From the NCBI RefSeq assembly GCF_016464305.1, contig NZ_JAEIOJ010000001.1:828685-892684 (forward strand): a stretch of 64,000 nt of DNA, written 5' to 3'. The stretch's first letter is position 1; every line of letters starts with the position of its first letter. Below the pieces are notes generated by a model. The model did not search any database. It was not told the origin of the DNA and was given only the letters and a program-made list of their open reading frames with translations. The position numbers and the translations under genes were made by a program. This DNA comes from Umezawaea beigongshangensis (lineage in GTDB: Bacteria; Actinomycetota; Actinomycetes; Mycobacteriales; Pseudonocardiaceae). Shown in pieces: positions 45,216-52,476 of the stretch.

Positions 45216-46373
45216 GTGACCCCTGCACGCGCCCGTCTCACCACCCTGCTCGGCACCGCCCTCCTCTCCGCCTCCCTGCTGTCCGCCACACCCGCCGCCG
45301 CCGACACCACGGGCTTCGACACCACCGCCTCCGACACCACCGCTTCGACCAGCGCCGGCCTGGCGCGGATGCTCGCCCAGCAACCCCTGGTCCGGGCGGC
45401 CGACGTGATCCAGGCCGAGGTCCTGCGCGGTGACGCGGCGGGCTTCGCCGGAATCGTCCTGCGGGACCACCACGTGCAGCTGTGGTGGAAGGGCGAGGTC
45501 CCGAAGGCGATCACCGCCGCGGTGGGCGACGCCACGCGCCACGCACCCGTGCGCGTCGAGGCGGCGGCGCACTCCAACACCGAACTGCGCGCCGCCGCGG
45601 CGGTGCTCGACGCGAAGCGGGGTCCCGGCTCACCCGTGCACGCCGTGAAGGTCCCCGCCGACGGCAGCGGCCTCGTCCTGGCCGCGCACCCCGGCCGGGA
45701 CGCGCGCTCGTTCACGGCGGCGGCCGACGTCGACGTGCCGATCACGACCGTGCACGAGCAGCCGCTGACCGACGTGTCGCGGCAGAACGACGCCCCGCCG
45801 TGGAAGGGCGGGGCGACGATCGTGCTCGGCAACGCGGCGTGCACGTCCGGCGTCGCGGTGCGCAACGGCGCGGGCGCCCGCTTCCTGCTCACCGCCGGGC
45901 ACTGCGGCAACCCCGGCACGCGGGTGACCGACCCCACCGGCGAGTTCATCGGCACCGCGGGCGCCAAGCACGCCGACCACGACATCATGCTGATCCCCAC
46001 CGGGAACGTGGTGAACCAGCAGTACGTGGGCGGCGGCGACAGCAGCGCCACCGAGGTCGTGCGCGGCTGGGGCGACGTCTACACCGGCGAGTACCTGTGC
46101 CAGTCGGGCGTGACCAGCGCGCGGGAGACCGGCAACCCGGTCTGCGACATCAAGGTGCTGTTCTTCTACTCCGACCGGGAGGACCTGGTGGAGGGCGAGC
46201 AGATGGGCGGGCGGCCCGCGGCCAGGCCCGGTGACAGCGGCGGCCCGGTGTACGGCCCGTCGTCGGCGGGCGGCGTGATCGCGAAGGGCACCGTGACCCG
46301 CACGGCCGGCGCCCGCATCGGGTTCCAGGACTTCCGCACGGCGAACCGGGACTTCGGCGTCCACATCGCCTGA
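45216..46373 (+). CDS. secreted chymotrypsin-fold serine protease with pro-region
   Basis: A 385-residue exported protease. The signal peptide VTPARARLTTLLGTALLSA ends near AAADT (~residues 1-29). A ~180-residue N-terminal pro-domain (~30-200) precedes the catalytic domain. The triad is His in LLTAGHCG, Asp in HADHDIMLI and Ser in RPGDSGGPVYG. The layout resembles streptogrisin-like proteases, where the pro-domain acts as folding chaperone and is removed. The GTG at 45216 has GAGGGAG upstream; a longer upstream frame lacks a signal peptide. Its transcript ends at a strong hairpin. Confidence 0.9.
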   Translation: MTPARARLTTLLGTALLSASLLSATPAAADTTGFDTTASDTTASTSAGLARMLAQQPLVRAADVIQAEVLRGDAAGFAGIVLRDHHVQLWWKGEVPKAITAAVGDATRHAPVRVEAAAHSNTELRAAAAVLDAKRGPGSPVHAVKVPADGSGLVLAAHPGRDARSFTAAADVDVPITTVHEQPLTDVSRQNDAPPWKGGATIVLGNAACTSGVAVRNGAGARFLLTAGHCGNPGTRVTDPTGEFIGTAGAKHADHDIMLIPTGNVVNQQYVGGGDSSATEVVRGWGDVYTGEYLCQSGVTSARETGNPVCDIKVLFFYSDREDLVEGEQMGGRPAARPGDSGGPVYGPSSAGGVIAKGTVTRTAGARIGFQDFRTANRDFGVHIA

Positions 46374-46383
46374 CGAACGCGAG

Positions 46384-46416
46384 CGGGGCCGCCGCGGTCG
46401 AACCGCGGCGGCCCCG
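46384..46416. terminator. terminator between the protease and the CDF gene
   Basis: CGGGGCCGCCGCGGT (46384-46398) pairs perfectly with 46402-46416 around CGA, between convergent genes. Confidence 0.9.
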
Positions 46417-46432
46417 TGTGCGTCGTGCGGCG

Positions 46433-47350
46433 CTACTCCACCGTGCTGCGGTCCAGGTCCGGCTCCAGGTAGATCAGGCGCGCGGCCGGGACCTTGTTGC
46501 GCACCCGGTGCTCGGCGTCGTCGATCGCCTGCGCGACCTCCACCACCGGGAGGCCCGGAGCGAGGGCGATCTTGGCCGCGACGAGCAGCTCGTCGGGACC
46601 GATGTACTGCGTGCGGATGTGGATGACGCGCTGCACCTTGCCCGCGGCCAGCTCGTCGACGATCACGTCCAGCTCGGCCGGGCTCGCGCCCTCGCCGATG
46701 AGCAGGCTCTTCATCTCGATGATCAGCACGATCGCGATGACGCCCAGCAGCAAGCCGATGGAGATGGTGCCCAGCGCGTCGAACACCGGGTCGCCGGTGA
46801 CCGTGGCCAGGCCGACGCCGATGAGCGCGAGGACCAGACCGATCAGCGCGCCCGCGTCCTCCAGCAGCACCACCGGCAGCTCCGGCGTCTTGGACTGCCG
46901 GATGAACTGCCACCAGGTGGCGTTGCCCTTGACCGCCTTCGACTCGACGATGGCGGTGCGGAAGCTGTAGGTCTCCAGGCCGATCGCGACGACGAGGATC
47001 ACCACGGCGACCATCGGCGAGCTGAGCGCCTCCGGGTGCTGGAGCTTGTGGATGCCCTCGTAGAGCGCGAAGACCGAGCCGAGGCTGAACAGCATCAGCG
47101 CCACGACGAACGAGTAGAAGTAGCGGTCGCGGCCGAAGCCGAACGGGTGGTTCTGCGTGGCCTTGCGCTGCGACGTCTTCTGCCCGAGCAGCAGCAGGCC
47201 CTGGTTCGACGTGTCGGCCACCGAGTGCACCGACTCCGCGAGCATCGACGACGAGCCGGTGATGAGGAATCCGACGAACTTCGCCACCGCGATGCCCGCG
47301 TTGGCAAACAACGCGGCGATGATCGCCTTGGTACCGCCCCCTGCTGACAC
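46433..47350 (-). CDS. cation diffusion facilitator (CDF) metal exporter
   Basis: A 305-residue CDF transporter with about six hydrophobic segments. The metal site in the second helix is SVHSVADTSNQ (His-x3-Asp, ~residues 42-52), and a second site is in VLLEDAGAL. The usual cytoplasmic C-terminal domain (~210-305) is present. Likely exports zinc or another divalent metal in exchange for protons. The GTG at 47350 has GAGGAGC 6 nt upstream. It is 42 nt downstream of manA on the same strand, but a link in function is not evident. Confidence 0.88.
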   Translation of the reverse strand: MSAGGGTKAIIAALFANAGIAVAKFVGFLITGSSSMLAESVHSVADTSNQGLLLLGQKTSQRKATQNHPFGFGRDRYFYSFVVALMLFSLGSVFALYEGIHKLQHPEALSSPMVAVVILVVAIGLETYSFRTAIVESKAVKGNATWWQFIRQSKTPELPVVLLEDAGALIGLVLALIGVGLATVTGDPVFDALGTISIGLLLGVIAIVLIIEMKSLLIGEGASPAELDVIVDELAAGKVQRVIHIRTQYIGPDELLVAAKIALAPGLPVVEVAQAIDDAEHRVRNKVPAARLIYLEPDLDRSTVE

Positions 47351-47392
47351 GTGTGCTCCTCGATCGAGACGTCCGGTATGCCGGGGTAGACC

Positions 47393-48628
47393 CTAGGCGC
47401 TGACCGGTCCGCCCGTACCCGCGGTGGCCCTGAACAGCTGCGCCGGGGTGTCGCCGGCCGCGGTGACGACCACGGCGGGGTCGGTCGCCGCCAGCCACAC
47501 CGAGCCGCCGCGCCCCAGGTCGAGCCGGTCGCCCAGCTCGCCGGTCAGCCGGACCTCGCCGTGCGTGCAGAGCAGGATCTGCGGGCCGTCGTGCTCCACC
47601 CGCACCTCCGCTCCGGGCGCGAGGTCGATCCGGGAGAGCTCGAACTCGCGCGCGTCCGTGGGGTACACCGCCAGGCCGGGCGCGACCTCCTCGCCGCGCA
47701 GCACCGGCATGTCACCGGAGGAGAAGTCCAGCACCCGCATCAGCTCGGGCACGTCGACGTGCTTCGGGGTGAGCCCGCAGCGCAGCACGTTGTCGGAGTT
47801 GGCGAGGATCTCCACGCCGGTGCCCCGCAGGTAGGCGTGCAGGTTGCCCGCGGGCAGGTAGATCGCCTCGCCGGGCTGGAGCACGAGCCGGTTGAGCAGC
47901 AGCGCGGCCAGCACCCCCGCGTCACCGGGGTACGCCTCGCCCAGCTCCAGGACGGTGCGGCACTCCAGGTCGAACTCGCCGTGGTCCTTCACGTGCAGCA
48001 CGCACGCGTCGAGCACCTGCGGCAGCAGCGCGTCCAGCGCCTGCTGCGGCAGCGTGATCAGCGTCGTGAACAGCGCGCGCAGTCCGGCGGAGTCCGGCTG
48101 CGCCGCCAGCAGTCCCGTGTAGGGGGCGAAGTCGGGGGCCTCCAGGGACTGGAGCAGCGCGACCGTGCGCCGCGGGTCGCGGAACCCGGCGAGCGCGTGG
48201 AACTCCGTCAGCGCGCAGAGCAGCTCGGGCTTGGGCGAGGCGTCCTTGTAGTTGCGCGTCCGCGCGTCCAGCGGAACCCCGGCCGCCTCCTCGGCGGCGA
48301 ACCCCTCCGCGGCCTGCTGGGCGGACGGGTGCGCCTGCAGGCTCAGCGCCTCCTCAGCGGCCAGCACCTTCAGCAGGAACGGCAGGCGGTTGCCCCAGCG
48401 CTGAACAGCCGCGGCCCCGAGCTGACCGGCGGGATCGGCGACCAGCACGTCGAGCAGCGAGCGCTCCCGGCCGTCGGGACCGACGACGCGCGACGGGTCG
48501 CCCGGATGGGCTCCCATCCACAGCTCGGCCTGCGGGTGGGGTGCGGGCACCTCCTTCCCGAGCAGCTCGGCGATCGCCGTGCGCGAACCCCACGCGTACG
48601 ACCGGACCGCGTTGTGCAGCAGTTCCAC
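47393..48628 (-). CDS. manA: mannose-6-phosphate isomerase, class I
   Basis: A 411-residue zinc enzyme that interconverts fructose-6-P and mannose-6-P, the first step to GDP-mannose. Conserved parts: QAELWMGAHP (~33-42), SLQAHPS (~98-104, metal ligand Gln-x-His), and GEAIYLPAGNLHAYLRGTGVEILANSDNVLR around ~255-285 with another His and Arg. The start is GTG 48628. In the mannose cluster it is followed upstream by SIS, Trm112 and manB. M. tuberculosis Rv3255c is the counterpart. Confidence 0.93.
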   Translation of the reverse strand: MELLHNAVRSYAWGSRTAIAELLGKEVPAPHPQAELWMGAHPGDPSRVVGPDGRERSLLDVLVADPAGQLGAAAVQRWGNRLPFLLKVLAAEEALSLQAHPSAQQAAEGFAAEEAAGVPLDARTRNYKDASPKPELLCALTEFHALAGFRDPRRTVALLQSLEAPDFAPYTGLLAAQPDSAGLRALFTTLITLPQQALDALLPQVLDACVLHVKDHGEFDLECRTVLELGEAYPGDAGVLAALLLNRLVLQPGEAIYLPAGNLHAYLRGTGVEILANSDNVLRCGLTPKHVDVPELMRVLDFSSGDMPVLRGEEVAPGLAVYPTDAREFELSRIDLAPGAEVRVEHDGPQILLCTHGEVRLTGELGDRLDLGRGGSVWLAATDPAVVVTAAGDTPAQLFRATAGTGGPVSA

Positions 48629-48652
48629 TTCGACGTCACTCCCTCATCGGCG

Positions 48653-49732
48653 TCAGACCGCCGGCGCGTAGAGCCCTGGACCGCCGACCGTGCCGGTGGC
48701 CAGTCCCAGGTACAGCGAGGCCAGCTCGAACCGCAGCGCCAGCAGCGCGGCGCCCACGGCGTCTCCTCCGACGGCCTCCTCCACGGGCTCCAGCAGATCG
48801 GCGCCGGACAGCGTCTCCTCGGCGACGCGGCGCAGCGCAGCCGTCTCCGGGGACTGCCGCACGGAGAGCAGGAACACCCTCAGCAGTCCGGCCCGCTGGT
48901 CCTCCGGGTCGGCGAAGATGTCGACCGCCGCGCTGCCCCCGACCGCGGTGCGGTGCAGCACCCGCCTGGTCAGCGCCTGCGGGTAGGACGCGACGTCGGA
49001 GACCACACCGGCGTGCGCGGCGAGGACGAACGCCCCGTGCGCGCCCACCGCCGTGGCGACGTCGTCCAGCCCCCACAGCAGGGGCGTGCGGTCCACCAGG
49101 CGCAGCGCCAGCGACTTCGCCGGGTTCACGAACGACTCGTGCTGCGGGTGGTCGCGCTCGGCCTCCCGGTCCAGCTCGTCGGCGACGGCGGCCACGTTCC
49201 CCCGCACCAGGCCGAGCGCGTTCAGCACGACCAGCCACGACGCGAACGCGCGGGCGAAGCCGAACCCGGTCGGCACCGGCACCCTGGCGGGCACGAGCAC
49301 CGCGCGCCCGGCGGCGGACGCCGCCACGGGGCCCTCGCCCGGCGCGGACACCAGTACGCGGGCGCCGCGACGGCCCGCCAGGTCGATCGACTCGGCCAGC
49401 ACGTCGTCGCCGGGGTCCTCCGTGTGCGCGAGCACCACGTCGAGCGCGCCCACCCAGGTGGGCACCGAGTCGGAGGTGACCACCGGGACCGGGCACGACG
49501 GGCCGAGCATGGCCGTCACGAGACCGGCGACCGAGCGCGCCACGCCGGGACGGGTGACGAGCACCAGCGCCCTGGGGCGTTCGGCGAAGACCCGCGGCAC
49601 GTCGGCCTCGGTGGCCGCCTCAGTGGCGGCCCGCACCTGCGCGCCCGCCATCGCGGCGGCGCGCAGCCATCCCCCGGTGTCGGCGTCGGCGAGCCGGGAC
49701 TGGTCGTCGAGCAGACTGTCGTCGAACTCCAC
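48653..49732 (-). CDS. SIS-domain protein, Rv3256c-like
   Basis: A 359-residue protein of a conserved actinobacterial family next to manB. It has a double SIS-like fold: VLVTRPGVARSVAGLVTAML (~55-75) and VVSDVASYPQALTRRVLH (~254-271) fall in the nucleotide-sugar isomerase pattern. SIS domains bind phosphorylated sugars. It may modulate mannose or another hexosamine pathway; the ligand is not known. The GTG at 49732 is 4 nt from the Trm112-type gene stop. Confidence 0.83.
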   Translation of the reverse strand: MEFDDSLLDDQSRLADADTGGWLRAAAMAGAQVRAATEAATEADVPRVFAERPRALVLVTRPGVARSVAGLVTAMLGPSCPVPVVTSDSVPTWVGALDVVLAHTEDPGDDVLAESIDLAGRRGARVLVSAPGEGPVAASAAGRAVLVPARVPVPTGFGFARAFASWLVVLNALGLVRGNVAAVADELDREAERDHPQHESFVNPAKSLALRLVDRTPLLWGLDDVATAVGAHGAFVLAAHAGVVSDVASYPQALTRRVLHRTAVGGSAAVDIFADPEDQRAGLLRVFLLSVRQSPETAALRRVAEETLSGADLLEPVEEAVGGDAVGAALLALRFELASLYLGLATGTVGGPGLYAPAV

Positions 49733-49735
49733 GCG

Positions 49736-49948
49736 TCACCCCGCCGAATCCCCGGAGGGCGCGACCGCTTCGTCGAGCAGCAGCACCGGGATGCCGTCGC
49801 GGACCGGGAACGACCGGCCGCAGGAGGTGCAGGTCAGGAAGTCCGCTTCCGGGTCGTCGGGGGTGCCGACGCTCAGCGGAGCGTGCTCGGGGCACGGGCA
49901 GGCCAGGATGTCGAGCAGTTGCGCGTCGAGCTGCACGGCCACGGTCAT
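49736..49948 (-). CDS. Trm112-family zinc-ribbon-like protein
   Basis: A 70-residue protein with Trm112/DUF343 features: LLDILACPCPEHAPL and CTSCGRSFPVRDGIPVLLLDEA, with four Cys. In other organisms Trm112 activates methyltransferases. Here it sits between manB and the SIS gene; whether it has a partner methyltransferase is unknown. The ATG at 49948 abuts GAGGAG with no spacing, so translation may start at the in-frame GTG two codons later (49942), which has a 6-nt gap. Confidence 0.85.
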   Translation of the reverse strand: MTVAVQLDAQLLDILACPCPEHAPLSVGTPDDPEADFLTCTSCGRSFPVRDGIPVLLLDEAVAPSGDSAG

Positions 49949-49980
49949 CTCCTCGCTGGTGTCGGGTGGGTGGAGCGGGA

Positions 49981-51333
49981 TCAGGCCCGGACCACGGCGA
50001 GCACCTCGTCGCGCAGCGCGGCGACGGCGTCGGCGTCGGCCGCTTCCACGTTGAGGCGCAGCAGCGGTTCGGTGTTGGAGGCGCGCAGGTTGAACCACGA
50101 GCCGTCGGGCAGCGACACGGTCAGGCCGTCCACCTCGTCCAGGGCGACGCCCTCGCGAGCGCCGTAGAGCGCCGTGATCTCGGCGACCTTCGCGGCCTGG
50201 TCGGTCACCGTCGAGTTGATCTCACCGGAGGCCGAGTAGCGCTCGTACGCGCTGGTCAGCTCGGACAGCGGGCCCTGCTGCTCGCCGAGCGCGGCCAGCA
50301 CGTGCAGTGCGGCCAGCATCCCGGTGTCGGCACGCCAGAAGTCGCGGAAGTAGTAGTGCGCGGAGTGCTCGCCGCCGAAGATCGCGCCGGTGCGGGCCAT
50401 CTCCTCCTTGATGAAGGAGTGGCCCACGCGGGTGCGCACCGCCGTGCCGCCGTGCTCCGCGACGATCTCGGGCACGGCGCGCGAGGTGATCAGGTTGTGG
50501 ATGATCGTGCCGCCGGGGTTCTTCGCCAGCTCGCGCGCCGCCACGAGCGCGGTGATGGCGCTGGGCGAGACCGGCTCGCCGCGCTCGTCCACCACGAAGC
50601 AGCGGTCCGCGTCGCCGTCGAAGGCGAGGCCGACGTCCGCGCCGACCTCGCGCACCTTCGCCCGGAGGTCGACCAGGTTGGCCGGGTCCAGCGGGTTCGC
50701 CTCGTGGTTGGGGAAGTTCCCGTCCAGCTCGAAGTACATCGGGACGACCTCGAACGGCAGCCCGTCGAACACCTCGGGCACGGTGTGGCCGCCCATGCCG
50801 TTGCCCGCGTCGACGGCGACCGTCAGCGGCCTGCTGCCGGACAGGTCGACGAGCTGGCGGAGGTACGCGGCGTACTCGGCGAGCATGTCGCGGGTGGTCA
50901 CCGAGCCCGGCTCCACGCCGGTGGCGTCGGGCACGCCCTCCTCGACGTCGCGGCGGATCTGGGCGAGGCCCGAGTCCTGCCCGACGGGGGCGGCGCCCGC
51001 GCGGCACAGCTTGATGCCGTTGTACTTCGCCGGGTTGTGGCTCGCGGTGAACATCGCGCCGGGCAGGTCGAGCCGGCCGGAGGCGAAGTAGAGCATGTCG
51101 GTGCTGGCCAGGCCGATGCTGATGACGTCGACGCCCTGGGCGGTGACGCCGCGCGCGAACGCGTCGGACAGCTCGGGGGACGAGTCGCGCATGTCGTGGC
51201 CGATCACCACGGCGGGGCCGCCGACGAGACGGGCGAACGCCGCACCCAGATCGCGCACGACGTCGACGTCGAGCTGCTCACCCACGACTCCGCGGATGTC
51301 GTATGCCTTGACGAAGCCGGACAGGTCGCGCAC
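49981..51333 (-). CDS. manB: phosphomannomutase/phosphoglucomutase ManB
   Basis: A 450-residue phosphohexomutase. The phosphoserine loop is TASHNPAKYNG (~residues 98-108), the metal loop LAFDGDADRC (~250-258) and the sugar loop GEHSAHYYF (~335-343). It converts mannose-6-P to mannose-1-P. The N-terminal RDLSGFVKAYDIRGVVGEQL is typical. The GTG at 51333 has GGGAGAA about 6 nt upstream. It equals Rv3257c; together with manA and manC (61150) it leads to GDP-mannose for arabinomannan and glycolipid synthesis. Confidence 0.94.
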   Translation of the reverse strand: MRDLSGFVKAYDIRGVVGEQLDVDVVRDLGAAFARLVGGPAVVIGHDMRDSSPELSDAFARGVTAQGVDVISIGLASTDMLYFASGRLDLPGAMFTASHNPAKYNGIKLCRAGAAPVGQDSGLAQIRRDVEEGVPDATGVEPGSVTTRDMLAEYAAYLRQLVDLSGSRPLTVAVDAGNGMGGHTVPEVFDGLPFEVVPMYFELDGNFPNHEANPLDPANLVDLRAKVREVGADVGLAFDGDADRCFVVDERGEPVSPSAITALVAARELAKNPGGTIIHNLITSRAVPEIVAEHGGTAVRTRVGHSFIKEEMARTGAIFGGEHSAHYYFRDFWRADTGMLAALHVLAALGEQQGPLSELTSAYERYSASGEINSTVTDQAAKVAEITALYGAREGVALDEVDGLTVSLPDGSWFNLRASNTEPLLRLNVEAADADAVAALRDEVLAVVRA

Positions 51334-51427
51334 GCACTTCTCCCGGGGTCGGACCACGTTCTCGCTCTTGACGACGGTGCAGTCCAGAAGCCTACCGGCG
51401 CGCTCGCCGCGGCCGCGTGCGGTCGCC

Positions 51428-51784
51428 TCAGTCGTCGCGGGGGTCGGGCAGAACACGCAGGTGGCCCCGTCTGCCGCTGCCCGCGGGCAGTTCGGGCTCG
51501 ATGGACCGGTCCGCCCGGCCCGCCTCCCGCACCGCCTCCGCCAGAGCGGTCAGGTCGTCCACGGTCGGCTCCGGCGCGACGAACTCGCCCTGGTGTCGGA
51601 CGACCTCCCAGCCGCGGGGCGCGGTGAGCCGCATCGCGTGCTCCTCGCACAGGTCGTAGCTGTGCGGTTCGGAGTAGGTGGCGAGCGGCCCCACGACCGC
51701 GGTCGAGTCCGCGTAGGCGTAGGTGAGCGTCGCGACAGCCGGGTTGGCGCACCCGGTTCGCGAGCACCGTCTCACGCTCCGCAC
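51428..51784 (-). CDS. DUF3499 conserved actinobacterial protein
   Basis: A 118-residue zinc-finger-like protein (Rv3258c family). Cys positions CSRTGC and DLCEEH are conserved, as is LTYAYADSTAVVGPLAT. Function unknown. TATCGT lies 7 nt before the GTG at 51784, implying a leaderless transcript, and the second GTG at 51775 is an alternative. It is divergent from the metallopeptidase-like gene with only ~80 bp between them. Confidence 0.86.
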   Translation of the reverse strand: MRSVRRCSRTGCANPAVATLTYAYADSTAVVGPLATYSEPHSYDLCEEHAMRLTAPRGWEVVRHQGEFVAPEPTVDDLTALAEAVREAGRADRSIEPELPAGSGRRGHLRVLPDPRDD

Positions 51785-51865
51785 GGCGGGGACGATAGCG
51801 CGTCCGCCCACCTGCGTGTCGTAGGCACGCGGACGACACACGACCGAGCTATTAGGCTCATGCCC

Positions 51866-52327
51866 GTGGTGATGGCCAGAGGCTCGCGCAGAGAGGGACT
51901 TTCGCGACGGCGCAATCGCGACCGGCACGGTCGTGGCCTGCGAGGACCCCTGTACCCGGCTACCCTGCCGGCGGCGCGCAGCCGTGCCGAGAGGTTCGAC
52001 GCGCTGGTGATCGAAGCGCTCGAACCGATCGAGGCGAGGTGGCGGACCGAGCTGACCCAGCTCGACGTGGCCGTCGACGACGTGCCCGACGTGCAGGGCA
52101 CCGAGGAGGACGTCGTCGAGGACGGCAACGTGCCCCTCGCCCGGCTCGTCCCGGCGACGGTCGACCGCCAGGGCCTGCCCACGCGAGCGCGCATCGTGCT
52201 GTACCGCCGTCCCCTGGAAGCGCGCGCGAAGGACGGCGCCGACCTGTCGGACCTGGTCCACGACGTCCTGGTGGAACAGGTGGCGAACTACCTGGGCCTG
52301 GACCCGGACGTGGTGGACGGCGAGTAG
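51866..52327 (+). CDS. minimal MMP-like metallopeptidase family protein
   Basis: A 153-residue protein of the Rv3259 family. The region HDVLVEQVANYLGL near the C-terminus is a variant of the HExxH zincin helix (His-x4-Glu-Gln). A basic N-terminus (RGSRREGLSRRRNRDRHGRG) precedes it. Whether it cleaves anything is uncertain. Starts at ATG 51860, GTG 51866 and ATG 51872 are all in frame; TAGGCT at 51853-51858 favours 51866 for a leaderless message. A 22-bp repeat array follows its stop by 16 nt. Confidence 0.8.
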   Translation: MVMARGSRREGLSRRRNRDRHGRGLRGPLYPATLPAARSRAERFDALVIEALEPIEARWRTELTQLDVAVDDVPDVQGTEEDVVEDGNVPLARLVPATVDRQGLPTRARIVLYRRPLEARAKDGADLSDLVHDVLVEQVANYLGLDPDVVDGE

Positions 52328-52343
52328 GCCGTCCGAGCACCGC

Positions 52344-52476
52344 GAGTTGAGCGTTCAGGCACCGCGAGTTGAGCGTTCGAGCACCGCGAGGTGAGCGTTC
52401 GCGACACCCGCCCGTCCCCCGATGCTCAACTCGCGCTGCCTGAACGCTCACCTCGTGGTGCCTGAACGCTCAACTC
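52344..52476. repeat. double three-unit 22-bp repeat array (inverted pair)
   Basis: Plus-sense units at 52344-52356, 52366-52378 and 52388-52400, then minus-sense units at 52432-52424 (partial), 52454-52442 and 52476-52464. Each triplet has a 22-bp period and reads in the direction of its flanking gene: plus for the metallopeptidase-like gene, minus for the GT2 fusion. The GT2 stop codon is the TGA of its third unit. Confidence 0.95.
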
